DNA of 31,068 nt, from contig CAXKVV010001271.1 in the NCBI GenBank assembly GCA_964058805.1, positions 1-31,068 on the forward strand, given 5' to 3'. The DNA is from Schoenoplectus triqueter (taxonomy: Eukaryota > Streptophyta > Magnoliopsida > Poales > Cyperaceae). How positions within the stretch are numbered: the first letter of the stretch is position 1; every line of letters begins with the position of its first letter. Made by a program: the position numbers and the translations under genes. This document shows positions 1 through 10,729 of this stretch, in pieces. The notes beneath the pieces are model-generated. The model was given only the letters and a program-made list of their open reading frames with translations. It was not told where the DNA came from and ran no database searches.

Positions 1-607
1 AATCCATTTTTATAAGAAAAAATCATACTGAAAAATATATTCATGCTTCAACCCCGCCCCTCCCCCTCCCTCCCCCCCCCCCAAAAAAAAAAGACTAAAA
101 CAAGTAAATTTTTGATTTAGAGATGTCAAAAATTAAAAGGATTAAAGGAAGCAAATATAAAATATTATTTAGTTAGGATACACGCTTATTTTATTATCAA
201 AATTGTAGATAAAATGACTATCTAAATAAAAAATTGTTATTACAACTATCTTTACATGTTTTATTTTGGAAGTAATATAAATTAATTAATTAAAGAAAAA
301 CATCACAAAAGCGGCCAACTTTGAGGCATCGTCTTGAGTTCTCATTTCATGTTATTTAAATAAAATAAGTTGGTAAAAATTCAGGTGGTTTGAAAAATTA
401 TGGATACAATTTTAACATCCAATGATCAAATAAGTTCTAAACTGCATTTATCAAATTTAATGCAATATAAAAATATTAAGTTATTAATCAAGTTGTGATA
501 GGATCAAATCGCTCAATTATTTATCTATTGACATTTAGCACCAAATTATATACAGGACATATAGTTAAATAAACAATTTCAAATTATTATTTTTTTGTTA
601 TTTTGAC
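1..607. other. AT-rich intergenic, no gene seen
   Basis: No convincing coding frame is visible. A C-rich run (about 52-82) followed by a poly-A run is low-complexity sequence. The rest is AT-rich plant intergenic DNA up to the hAT-like element that follows. Confidence 0.6.
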
Positions 608-614
608 AAATACT

Positions 615-1146
615 GAAGCTTTTAAAAATTGGTTAACGGTTCTTAACGGTGAGGTGATCAGATAACGGTTAACGGTTTTACACGGCCGTTAAATTTAAAA
701 AACGGTCAATTACTTTTTACCTACTAATTCATATTTTAAAAAGCTAAGAAATACATTCTTATATCATTAGTGCTTAATAATTAACTAAATTAAGTAATAA
801 TAATAATTACAATATTAATTATGTACTTAAAAAGTTAAAAATCTTAAATTATACTAAACTATTATATAATGAATTTACTTTATATTTTTATTAGGGCATT
901 AATTTATATTCAAAATATAAAAGAAAATACAAATTTATAGTCACTAACTATTAAGATTTAAAACAAAAGAATTTCAGTCGTTAAATGCGTTTTTCTTAAA
1001 AAAATTAACGATTTTAATGGGTTTAACGTGAGATAAAACGGTTAAATCACAGAAAACCCGTTAAATCTATTTTTTTCTCAAAAACTTAACGCCAGAGCCT
1101 GTCAAAACCGTTAAAACAGTTAAAACTTTTAATTTTTTAAAAGCTT
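615..1146. mobile_element. hAT-like non-autonomous element with TTAACGG motifs
   Basis: The ends form a terminal inverted repeat: AAGCTTTTAAAAATT on the left and the reverse complement of AAGCTTTTAAAAAATT on the right. The 8 bases outside each end are CAAATACT (607-614) and GAAATACT (1147-1154), a near-perfect 8-bp target duplication as made by hAT transposases. Both subterminal regions (about 634-720 and 970-1125) hold many copies of TTAACGG, CCGTTAA or AACGGTT on both strands. This matches the known habit of hAT elements of carrying clustered transposase-binding motifs near their ends. No transposase frame is present, so the element is non-autonomous. Confidence 0.6.
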
Positions 1147-1154
1147 GAAATACT

Positions 1155-1788
1155 TTAGACATTCATAATAATATGGTTGTTATATATTGTTGTGTAACAT
1201 AAATAAGTAGTCTATATATATAGCTATCTCGAGAGTTCAGTGAATCAAGAATGATTTGATTGTATTATTTGTCGTGATTTGTAGATTTTTGACGCGTCGA
1301 ATTTTCATTCAACTTACTAATAGTTTGCTATTGTTTTTTAAAAAAATTGCTATTTTTTTACCTGAAAAAATTCAAATAATTAGATTTTGAGAAATAAAGG
1401 TATAAATATTTCGGAACCAGTATTTTTCATAAACAATGAAAATGAAATGAATGTTGAGATAAAGTAACAATTAATTGATATTCATCTGCAACACAAAAGT
1501 TGCTCAAGATTTATAAAATCTTTATGAATTAAAAAATATGTAACTTTAATTTTTATTTTATTTTACTTTTAGACTAGATAATTTTTCTGCTTTCTTACTA
1601 CTAAAATTCTAAAAAACAAATAACCTTTCAACAAAAGATAAAACGTCGCTAATAACAAACTGAATATTTAAATCAGTGTTCATAGCGGAAAAAAAATCAT
1701 TAGTGTTATTTGAACTGATATCAAATATCTCAATTGCTACTATTAAAATTCACTAGTTAATTAAGTTGCTAGTTAATTAAGTTTCTGA
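1155..1788. other. AT-rich intergenic, no gene seen
   Basis: No supported gene. A short direct repeat built on AGTTAATTAAGTT occurs around 1755-1781. Otherwise only AT-rich sequence is visible. Confidence 0.5.
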
Positions 1789-2258
1789 CTAGCTATATAC
1801 CCACGCGTTGCAGCAGAATTTTTTATTTAAACATTAAAATATTATAAGATAAAAAAATTCACATTTATCTAATATTAAATTATAAATTCACCAAATTATA
1901 GAGAAAATATATAATAAAGACTATATTTAATCTTGGATGAGATTTTTGCACAATATGTGTTAATGATTCATGATTTTTATGGAAAGAAAAGTAAATTATT
2001 CTAACATATATTATTACCATTAATTCCTTACCAAATATGCACAAAGTTGCTAAATAAAAAACAAAAATTATGAAAATAATAGTATATAAGAGAAAGAAAT
2101 GGAGAGAAAGAGGGGATCAATGGACGCGATCACATACGTTCGATCAACCAACAATAAATATTATCCGTCTAATTGAAGGATAAAATGGGTATAATAAAAA
2201 TTTACAATGACAAAAAATGGACCCTCCAATTCTTAGATGCTTTATATAATAGTATAGA
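1789..2258 (-). mobile_element. Non-autonomous Helitron, copy 1
   Basis: Read on the minus strand, the element starts TCTATACTATTATATAAAGC and ends in GGGTATATAGCTAG, inserted between A and T. A 5' TC, a 3' CTAG and insertion in an AT dinucleotide without target duplication are the hallmarks of plant Helitrons. A shorter copy with the same two ends lies at 27592-27966 in the opposite orientation. The internal sequence shared by both includes GTTCGATCAA and CCGTCTAATTGA-like stretches. No Rep/helicase coding is present in this 470-bp element. A hairpin just inside the 3' end is not perfect. Confidence 0.75.
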
Positions 2259-3290
2259 TATTATACGTTCATCATCTCCAATATCTTTATTCGTGTATAA
2301 TTTGTTTATCAAAAGATGGTTTTATGAACCATTTGTAATTAGTATGTTGAAGCATAACCTTATCTTAAAAAAGTTGCATAACTTTCGATCAAAAAAAAAA
2401 CGTTGCATAACGTATAGAAAATGATATAATAGTGTGTGTGTGTGTGAGACAGTGAGAAGATGTACCAGAAGTTAAAATTTCAATTCTAATCCTTTTTTCT
2501 ATATATATTTTTATTGTCAGGAATTGCAATGATTAATATTAGCGTGAAAGGAGATGTGAAGTGCGTGATTAGTTTGTACTTCGTATTGATTTTTTTTTCA
2601 TGTTTGCGTTTTCATCTCTTGTGAATGCAACCAAATACCAATGAACCAACAGATGTGATATTCAAGTATACTAAGAAAAATAATACGGGGTCCCGAAGCG
2701 TTCTTTCTATATTTTCAAATCTGACCCAAAATACTTCAAATCTCACACAATTGGAAAACATGAGCCTAAGAAAATCAAACTGAGCAACCGAGAAAAAAAA
2801 ACAATATAAATTAATTAAAGTTAAAATATAAACTTAATATAGGTGGTAAGAGTCTTACTATTTTTTACGGAGTGATGTATATTTAAATTTCAAAAATAAT
2901 ATATAAAAATACATATAGGAGTTATGAAGCCCTTATTTTCTTAAAAAAATAAAAGTGAAACTCAAAATAAAAAACCAGTGCCAACCAGGCATAAACAACT
3001 CCTTCGTAAGCAACAGAAATCCTTAGTCCTTAGATTGAAAAAGCTGTTTGAAATATCTTTCTCCTCTCAAATTTCAGTTGTCTCAATTCAGTTTTGTCCC
3101 AATTTCTGTTGTGCATTATATATTTCGATTACTATTTGAAGTGTCAATGTGGATTCATTTATTCAGTTCAATTACAAATAAGAATATAATTTTAGTCTGG
3201 TCATTTAGGATTACTTTCCTGACACATTAATATTAAAATGAATTATAATTGTAATTGAAATGACACTCCTTTTACTTCAGAGTCCCTACA
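2259..3290. other. Intergenic, no gene seen; TG microsatellite
   Basis: A short (TG)n run lies at about 2432-2447. Two small open frames here (2173-2424, which begins inside the Helitron, and 3048-3230) have no domain resemblance and AT-driven composition, so I do not call them genes. Confidence 0.5.
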
Positions 3291-3299
3291 GAGGTTCAT

Positions 3300-3711
3300 C
3301 AGTTTTTTTGTATATAATAATTATAATAATTATATTATTTTGTATATAATAATTATAATAATTATATTATTAATAATAAGAGTGATAAAAATAAATTTTG
3401 AAATCTACGAATGACAGTGCGTCACTGGCAGTGACGTCTTTAAGTAAACGCGTCATTGGCAGTGATGTCTTTGTAAACGCGCCACTGCCAGTGACGTCTT
3501 TGGTGGCAGTAGATATTGATCCAACAATAATGGATCATTATCAGGATGAGCAAGAGCAAACGCGTCACTGACAGTGACGCGTTTACACTGTTTTACACAA
3601 AGACGCCATTAGCAGTGGCGCGCTGCCATTCGTAGATTTCAAATTTTATTTTTATCACTCTTATTATTAATAATATAATTATTATAATTATTATATACAA
3701 AAAAAAAACTG
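3300..3711. mobile_element. Mutator-like foldback MITE
   Basis: The 412-bp element begins CAGTTTTTTTGTATATAAT and ends in its reverse complement (...ATTATATACAAAAAAAAAACTG). It is flanked by a 9-bp target duplication with one mismatch: GAGGTTCAT (3291-3299) and GAGGTTTAT (3712-3720). Terminal inverted repeats exceed 100 bp and run through AATAATAAGAGTGATAAAA into AAATCTACGAATG. The left arm has an extra copy of about 33 bp (3304-3338 and 3339-3371). Long inverted repeats plus 9-bp duplications fit Mutator-like (MULE) non-autonomous elements. The core carries five short palindromes, annotated separately. Confidence 0.8.
3419..3622. repeat. Five palindromic GTCACTGNCAGTGAC units inside the MITE
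   Basis: Units of about 20 bp are centred on CACTGNCAGTG. They lie at 3419-3438, 3450-3469, 3479-3498, 3558-3584 and 3602-3622. The first three are spaced 29-31 bp apart by short TCTTTNNGTAAAC-type spacers. The fourth is a perfect palindrome with 13-bp arms (AAACGCGTCACTG) around one central base. Each unit can fold on itself, and the left group also pairs with the right group through the element's long inverted repeat. Confidence 0.8.
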
Positions 3712-4520
3712 GAGGTTTATTTTAGACTCTTGTTTGGGTTAATGGTAAATCCAACTTAATGATGCTGAACATTCTACTGATATGACCTGATACTTATGAA
3801 CCCTTTGAATCTAATTGTTTTGTTATCTGTCACATAAAAATTTTGTATGTTAAGAAACTAATTGCTTTGCTTGATATTTCATATTCCTGGTGTTTGTCTT
3901 ATTTTATTTGGGTAATTGTATAGGAACCTCTCTCTGATTTAACTGCTGAATTTAAATCACGCAACCCCATCATGCTAGAGAAAATTAAGATCTCTCTTTG
4001 AAGTAACTGTCAAAATGAAATGTATTAAGAATAACATCACCAGTAGAAACAAAAGTACATTGTAGTATAAGAAAAAAATATTAACTAAATCAATTACAAG
4101 CTCTTCTAAACGATTGAACAAAAAGGTTGCCTCTAAAATCAACACATGCATTAATTCTATCTATTGTAATTTAAAACATAGTCTAATGCTTTACAGACGT
4201 AACATTAAGTCCTTAGTTATGTACAATGGCTGTCAGTTTAGGTTTGTTTTGTATCAACTGCAATTAGCATGCTAATATTTTCTTTTGTTGCACTGTTAGA
4301 AGGGGGGGGGGGGATAATGAAAACATATTACTTTGTGTGATGAAATTTAAACATCAAATTCTTGAAGTTGGGTACAACACTGGACATCTCAGCTATTGGT
4401 TTGTTGCCAATTGTCAATTGTCTTTTCTTTTTTTTTATCAGTTGATACTTTCTTTAGTTGTATAGTTGCTTGGGAAGAAATATGCTAAGGAGTATTTTTC
4501 TTATCTGGTACTTTCAGTTT
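3712..4520. other. Intergenic, no gene seen; poly-G tract
   Basis: This is non-coding sequence with a run of about 13 G at 4303-4315. No domain-like frame or repeat boundary could be supported. Confidence 0.5.
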
Positions 4521-4585
4521 GAAAGATTTCCCATAACAAAAACAGCTGGAGGTGGCTTAAGGTGGACCACTGCTGCTAATAAAGA

Positions 4586-4808
4586 GCTCCAAAATTTGCT
4601 CATGATTCCAATGACAAATTAAAGGAAATTATTGCAGCACACAAGGAGCAAGTAGAGACCCTCAAATCTCAATATAAAGCTGAAGGGATTGTGTTTTCTG
4701 CACTATTCTAAAATGGAGTTGGCATTGGATGTTAATCAGCACAAGAATGAAGTTGAGATGAGAGGGAAAAAAAAATTGGGGTCGATCTTTTATTGGAGCG
4801 AAATGACC
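4586..4808 (+). pseudogene. Decayed coiled-coil coding relic
   Basis: One frame from 4586 reads a heptad-like, charged stretch (APKFAHDSNDKLKEIIAAHK, then KEQVETLKSQYKAEG roughly from 4646) to a TAA at 4709-4711. After a frame change at about 4710 it continues as KMELALDVNQHKNEVEMR. The pattern of E, K, Q, L and I suggests a coiled-coil exon. The frameshift, in-frame stop and lack of splice or start signals mark it as broken. I do not recognise the parent family. It may be a captured gene fragment or an old exon of a lost gene. Confidence 0.4.
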
Positions 4809-5214
4809 TACTTTTGATATAATTGTATTTGTTGGTTTGTTATGTGCTTCTATGTAGTTGTTGACTTGATAATAATATGAGTTTGATAAAAGAAGATTGT
4901 GATAAATTCGAAAGTTTCATGTTTCATATTTCTATTGTGAATCTTTTTACGCATAAATTATATATATATATTTTAAAATAGTTATCATTTTTATATTATT
5001 ATCATCCCACTGTACTATATTAGTATAAAGGGTGCTTTCATCACAACTAAACGACAAAGAGGTTGCCCAATATTTATAACAGTGACTATTTAAAAACTAT
5101 TTAAGATAATATATATGTGAAAAATGCCAAAATATTGACTTAGCCTTGTTACAAGAGATCCGTGGCAGGTTGGTAGGAAGCCAAAAATGTCTCATTATTT
5201 GTCTACAGTGAAGA

Positions 5215-6061
5215 CTATTGTTTTAAAAAAAAAACCCGGCCGGATAGAATCTAATCCGTTGAATCTGAAGTCGCGACTCGACTCGTTCCAATTCGAGATC
5301 AAAATCCGGCTAATCTGAACCAGCCAACTCATGATTCAACCACGGATTATGATCAAGTTTTTTAGAAAAAATCAGAGATTAACCCACCCCATCCGAGGAC
5401 TGACCCGACTCGACTAACCCATCTAACCCGACCAAAAAAACTGAGAAATCCATCCAAAAACACAAGAAACCCACCAAAAAATATCCGAGAAGACCCGACT
5501 CTTTAACCATGCAAAATAAAAAAAAGGTCAGTATATGCTTAACAGAAAATTAATATGTAATTAATCCTTTAAGTTGGATTTTAATGAAGCCATAAAAATA
5601 TAATTAATATTTAATAGAAAATTAATTATGTGTATGCTATAAATTATTTATTTTAAGACTCAAATGGCTCAGTTGAGCTCATCTTGTTGATACTTATTTA
5701 TTCCAATTTTTAACATTTTATTTGACTTATAAAAAACCAAAAAGAAATCAAAATTATTCAAAAATATTAATGGTTATATATTTTAAAATTTTAAATTATT
5801 TTGGAATTATTTGAATTATTTTAAATTTGAATTAAAAAAACTGCTGGTCCAAAAAAAATAATACCAACCCACCCCTTTTATCCGACCTGATCTTTTCCAT
5901 CAACATGTTCAACCCATGATGCTAAGACGGATCATTACCAACTCTCCCAAAACTCAACCAATCTTAACTCGGTCCGTTTAAACTGTCAATCTGTCCCAAC
6001 TTGTTGGACCGTTTGAGTTTGAACTTAATCGGACCGACCCGTCCCGAGTTTTAATACACTA
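5215..6061. mobile_element. hAT-like element of the (GGGTCGGG)-rich type, decayed
   Basis: The right end, read in reverse (TAGTGTATTAAAACTCGGGA), closely resembles the left end of the element at 16346-16974 (TAGTGTTATAAAATTGGGAC). The left end reads TATTGTTTTAAAAAAAAAAC followed by CCGGCCGG. Both flanks hold many CCCGAC, GACTCG and AACCCATC motifs around an AT-rich core (5510-5870), the arrangement seen in the other copy. I found no clean target duplication, so the left boundary is approximate. Confidence 0.45.
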
Positions 6062-6280
6062 ACGCTTTGCTTCAGAGTTGGAAAATGAAGATGAAAAGAT
6101 GGAATGTAACTCTAAAGCGGAAAATGAGTTGCTCCAAAATTTTTTTGATGAGAGTGAAAGATTATGTTAACGAGAAGATTTTATAAGTGTATTTCTCTCC
6201 CATCGAGTTACCTCCAATTTGAAAGTTAGATCTTATAACTCTTTCCACTCTTATTCTTTTCATTCCATTCCTTCTCCACC

Positions 6281-6449
6281 CAGGGACGGAATCAAATGGA
6301 AGCAAAAGGGGGGCATGCTCCCTCTAAGAAATGAAAAATTATATTTTTATTTATTATATTTTATATATTTTTAAATATAAATATTTTTTAACCCCTTTAA
6401 AAAATAAAATTTATTATTTTGCCCCCTATCAAATTTGTGCTTCCGCCCG
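6281..6449. mobile_element. hAT MITE with 8-bp target duplication
   Basis: The 169-bp element begins CAGGGACGGAATC and ends GCTTCCGCCCG, an imperfect inverted repeat. It is flanked by an exact 8-bp duplication TCTCCACC (6273-6280 and 6450-6457). The interior is AT-rich with GGGGGGC and GCCCCC blocks near the two ends that also pair. The end sequence resembles the elements at 9661 and 13979. Confidence 0.8.
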
Positions 6450-6457
6450 TCTCCACC

Positions 6458-7315
6458 GATATCTGGAGCACAGTCGTCCCTATGGATCGTGAGCAAGAAT
6501 TAATTATCACATATTAGAGTGTCGAGGGATACGTTAGCATACAAAGACAAAACTAGATGCCGAGTACATTTGGTCCAAAAGCATTTAAAAAATAATAATT
6601 GCAAAACTGTAGTTGTGTTTTTTATTCGAATAATAATTGCAAAACTGTACTATGTCTTAAAACTTTTTGCCCCGTTCTACGACATCTTTTTAGATTCTTG
6701 TGCTCTTATTCTTACAATCTACATGATATTGACAACTTTTTTCCTCGAAAAAAATATTGACAGCTTTTAGTACTTATCTCGGAATGTGGACATCTTAATT
6801 AATGTCGTCGACACGAGTAAAATGTTTGAAATTGTTTTGTTAATAAAATAAATTGTGGTGTTAATAGCATCATCTCCTGTTGTAAAGTCCTAAACTAAAA
6901 AAAAAAGAGTTCAATTTTTCCAAGAGGGGAAAGATATAAATACGCATTCTTTTATTTTATCCGCGCGCATACATGTTTGTGATATTTATACGTTTCGTAT
7001 CTTGTTGGGCTGCATATCCTGTAACTAAAAATAAAATTAAAATATCAACTTTTTAAAAACAAATTAGCATATAGTTTCTCCGTGCTTAAATAAGTCAATT
7101 AATGTAATTCTCGAATTGTTTGGTAATTACTCAAGTTGCAATAAAATCAAACCGTTTATTCAAATTGCTCACTTTCATCTTAAGCACCAAAATAAACACA
7201 TGAAATATAAAATATAAAACATACTATAATTAAATTTTATTTTTATACATGAATAGGTACTTGAACATAAAAACGATTTGCTTTCACCAAGGTAGGTGAT
7301 TCCTAACGTGCCAGA
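6458..7315. other. Intergenic, no gene seen
   Basis: An 83-codon open frame (6519-6770) spans low-complexity sequence with a repeated AATAATAATTGCAAAACTGTA unit and no recognisable domain. I do not call it a gene. Confidence 0.5.
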
Positions 7316-7319
7316 TTAA

Positions 7320-7704
7320 TGGGTTGGCATCATTTGACGATGGATTATTATGACAATTTTAACGATGAGCTCTTAAAAAAATATCAAAAGAATTTTAAAA
7401 ATAGAAAAATATTTATAATATATTCTTTTACTTATAGATTAATAGTCGGTCAAATTTTATATAATTTTATTATCATTTGATACTCCATCAAAGACCATTA
7501 AATTATAACCGTTGCAAATTGTATATAATTTTGATTGTCTTTGGAGTACAAAAAGATAATAAAATTGCATGAAATTTGAATAAATATCAATTTATAAGTA
7601 AAATAATATGTCTATGATTTTTTTCTATTTTTATTTATTTTTATATTTATTTAAGAGTTCATTGTCAAATTATCAAAATAACTCATTGTCAAGTGATCCC
7701 CACC
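7320..7704. mobile_element. MITE of the ATCACTTGACAATG family
   Basis: The left arm (about 7320-7390: ATCATTTGACGATGGATTAT...) and the right arm, reverse complemented (about 7640-7704: GGATCACTTGACAATGAGTT...), form long imperfect inverted repeats. Central portions also pair weakly. Two related copies, one inside the other, occur at 20961-21621. The outer right end was the target of the next hAT element. Superfamily is not settled because a clear target duplication was not found. Confidence 0.6.
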
Positions 7705-8077
7705 TAGGGGTGTCAATGGGTCGGATTGGATTCGGATCGGGCCATAATTATTTTATTATTTTTTTGATCCATACCCTACCCAGCTAGGTTACGAGTCAAT
7801 CCAAACCGACCTGTAAAAAACAATTTAATATTTTTATGTTATTTTAAATAATTAAATATGAATTAATTTATAATTAATCTTAATTAGTATATAATTAATA
7901 TTTATTTAAGATTTAATTAGTACTAAATTATCAAATTACTTTAAAAAATATAATTAATCGGGTCAGGTTGATCTGATCCCGATCCGACCCGATTCAGATA
8001 AAAAATAGTTTCATACCCGACCTATTTATCTTTGAACATCATATCAAGTTGGATCAGGTCAATAATTCACATTCCTA
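7705..8077. mobile_element. hAT MITE, TAGGGGTGTCAAT family, copy 1
   Basis: The element begins TAGGGGTGTCAATGGGTCGG and ends ATTCACATTCCTA, giving an imperfect inverted repeat of about 13 bp. The flanking 8-mers TCCCCACC (7697-7704) and TTCCCACC (8078-8085) match at 7 of 8 positions, as expected for hAT insertion. Its ends are rich in GGGTCGG/CCGACC motifs around an AT-rich core. A second diverged copy lies at about 24820-25143. Confidence 0.75.
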
Positions 8078-8085
8078 TTCCCACC

Positions 8086-8608
8086 CCAAAGTAAAACCCT
8101 CGGGATTTCTACCGTTTCAATAAACTTATTCAATTTTTAAAATTTGGATTTTGGAGCTGCCAACAATAAAAACAAAAAAAAGCTAATCTTACGCTAATAA
8201 CAAGTAAAAAAAAGATTATTTTCAATTCGTGAAAAAATAAATGAATTTAATTTTAAAATTATAACATCTGAAAATCCAAATGGTCGAACATGTAAGTTCA
8301 CAAATTAAACAATATAAACAACAGTGCTCGTTTGCACCAAAAACACAGTGGCAAGTAAAATTTTATTGCATTCCATACCAAAATTGAAAGAAAAGAAATT
8401 GAGATAAAAGAGTATAACATGTGTACTAGTCTACTAGATCGTATGGCCTGCTGTAGCCAGATAGCCACTGGATTTATATTATTTTTTTATCAAGCATTCC
8501 TCATTCCCTATGCCTATGATAATAATTCTGAGTAGTATTATCCTAAAATAAAAAGAGATATTATGTGCCATCTTTTTAACTCACAGGATGCTGATGAGTG
8601 ATAACATC
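8086..8608. other. Intergenic, no gene seen
   Basis: This is AT-rich sequence between two transposon fragments. No coding frame, RNA gene or clear repeat is supported. Confidence 0.5.
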
Positions 8609-9055
8609 TAAGGCTACGACCAAATCTAATTCAATCGAACAATTAGCGTTGGAGTTTGATTTGAGATTATTTTGAATAAAATTGAATTCAAACTCAAACT
8701 CAAACTCTAAACGAACTCCATTATTTCAATTCTTATATTTATCATAAATAATTAGAGCTAAAATAATTAACATTTTATTAATTTTATATTAACATTTGAA
8801 AAAATAATAAATATCTATTAATTTAATAATAAATTAATAATATCACATTAGTTTGTAATAAAATAATGATATTATTATATATATTATTAGGTAAATAGTT
8901 AAAAATATTTGCAAATAATTATATATCGAACTATTATAAAAATTTGAACTAATTTATTAAAAACTATCAAACTGAACTCGAATCAAATTAATAAAAAAAC
9001 TAATTAAATGATCTAAACTCGAACTAAAATCAAATCCAACAAATTTTAAAATTTT
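8609..9055. mobile_element. Probable degraded hAT-like element
   Basis: It starts TAAGGCTACGACCAAATC, resembling the TAAGGTTGCAAACGAG start of the hAT element at 25619. It contains CAAACTCAAACTC-type motifs on the left and CTCGAACTAAAATC on the right around a very AT-rich core. The right end and any target duplication are not evident, so boundaries are approximate. Confidence 0.35.
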
Positions 9056-9289
9056 CTTATAGAATGATAGCATCAAAGATTTCAATAAAAATAAATAAAT
9101 AAATGACATCAGTAGTATCACGAAAAAATTGTCATGATAATTAGGACCTCGCGAGTCCCGCCTACGTACACTGTCTGCATACATGACCTATCCATTAATC
9201 AAACAAAACATTAAATAAAAGCTGCTTTTTTTTCTGACAGGTGAACAGAAATCACGCACCTCTTTTTTTTTTATTCTTCTTCATTTCAG

Positions 9290-9464
9290 ACTTCAATTAA
9301 TTTCATCTGCTTTTTCCTCCAGAGCTCTACTGCTCTAGCATATCATCTCATTTTCTTCTCTCTTGAAACCATCTCCATCTGACGAGTAAAAGTAGAACAG
9401 AACACAAAGTTAACATACTGTTCTACAATAGTGGAGATCTTTCTAGCACAGTGAATAGAACAAG
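9290..9464 (+). promoter_or_regulatory. Probable non-coding leader exon of gene A
   Basis: Pyrimidine-rich, stop-filled sequence ends in AACAAG|GTGAGTATT, a strong plant 5' splice site at 9465. The next good acceptors lie just before gene A's start codon (TCTCTTTAG ending 10717, or TTTCAG ending 10724). This suggests a 5' untranslated exon and a leader intron of about 1.25 kb. The transcription start is a guess. A hAT element (9661-10064) lies within the proposed intron. Confidence 0.45.
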
Positions 9465-9660
9465 GTGAGTATTACACTTTATTATCTATATAACATTATA
9501 ATTCTATAAGCTCTGTTTATGTAGTACACTTTATGTTGGTAGTTGTATCAGTATGTAATATATTTAGTTTCTACAGTAGATAAAACGAAAGAACTAGTCT
9601 AAATAAAAAAAAAAAATCAAAATTAGGTCAGCCAAATTTTTTTAACAGTTGGGACTCAAT

Positions 9661-10064
9661 CAGGGGTGGATGCAGGATTTTGATCAGGGGTCAATAATCG
9701 GATTCAGTAGCTTATCGGATTTAAATCCATTAACTAATCGGGTACTAAATAAAAATATTAAAATAATATCTTTATATATTAAAAATAATAAAAAAATAAA
9801 ATTAATGTAATAAATAATCATAGCAATAAAGAAAATTTTCTTCTACAAGATTTTATATTTTAAAAATTTTACATAATTTTTTCATTATCCGTGATATTAA
9901 ATATTTTTTCTCAATAAAAAATAATCTAGATAATCTAGGGAGGGGTCAGAAATTTAATTCAGGGGGTAAGATTAACAAAATATTAATCTAAAAGCACTAT
10001 TTTTCAAAATCACTATTTTTCAAAATCCAGAAGGGTCAACTGACCCGTGGCGATAGCTATGTCC
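9661..10064. mobile_element. hAT-like element, CAGGGGTGGATGCAGG family, copy 1
   Basis: It starts CAGGGGTGGATGCAGGATTT and ends ...GCGATAGCTATGTCC, with related sequence at the two ends (GGGTGGATGCAG against GAGTGGACATAG). The heptamer ACTCAAT repeats outside both ends (9654-9660 and 10065-10071). The interior matches the copy at 13979-14393 over most of its length, for example ATCCATTAACTAATC and GATATTAAATATTTTTT. It sits in the proposed leader intron of gene A. Confidence 0.65.
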
Positions 10065-10071
10065 ACTCAAT

Positions 10072-10717
10072 ACTTTCAATTTCATGCCTTTGAATTAAAT
10101 GCACCAACTTTTTTGAGATGTACGCTGAATGCCCAAAATAAAATGGAAGGAGGGTTAAATGCCTTCTTTGAACCCTTCTTTTATTTAATAAAAAAGCACT
10201 GCCTAACCTGACATTATATCCTGGTGAATGTTATACAATATTGAGCGTTGATGTTTTTGTCGCCAACTACAACAAACCTGTTCAGTTTTTCTAATTATAA
10301 TCTGTAGTTGCGTCGAAACCAATCGAAGCATCTAAATGTTACGTTTATTTTGTGACTGCTTGCAAAGAATTTGATTTAATTGGTTAAGGGTAATTTAGTC
10401 AGTTTGCATTTCTAAGTTCTAACTTCTAACCATGAGGCTTTGTAAATAACCTCGACCATTATTTGGAATATATTGTGGAGACCAACTTCATTGGCCTTTG
10501 ATGTACGTGTAGCAAAGTACTGGACTTTGTTTCACCAAATTCCCATGTTCTTTCTCCATTTTATTTACATTCTGGGAATTGGAATTTCATGTACCGGGAC
10601 TTGTTTCACAAAACCTTCACCCGACCAAAACTCGAAGAAACAGAGAACATGAAGCAACTCTTTTGATTTTTTTTTTTTATGAAAAACTCTCTTGATTATT
10701 TCATTCTCTCTCTTTAG
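10072..10717 (+). other. Remainder of gene A leader intron
   Basis: This is non-coding sequence between the hAT insertion and the first coding exon of gene A. It ends with a pyrimidine-rich tract (TTCATTCTCTCTCTTTAG), a good 3' splice site. Nothing else is supported. Confidence 0.4.
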
Positions 10718-10729
10718 ATTTCAGCTGAT

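Noticed and set aside
634..1125. TTAACGG repeats as telomere-like sequence
   Set aside because: The motifs are dispersed on both strands at irregular spacing within inverted ends, not a tandem TTTAGGG array.
3419..3622. CRISPR-like regularly spaced repeats
   Set aside because: The units are palindromic parts of a plant foldback transposon with a 9-bp target duplication. Spacers are short and similar to each other, and the genome is eukaryotic.
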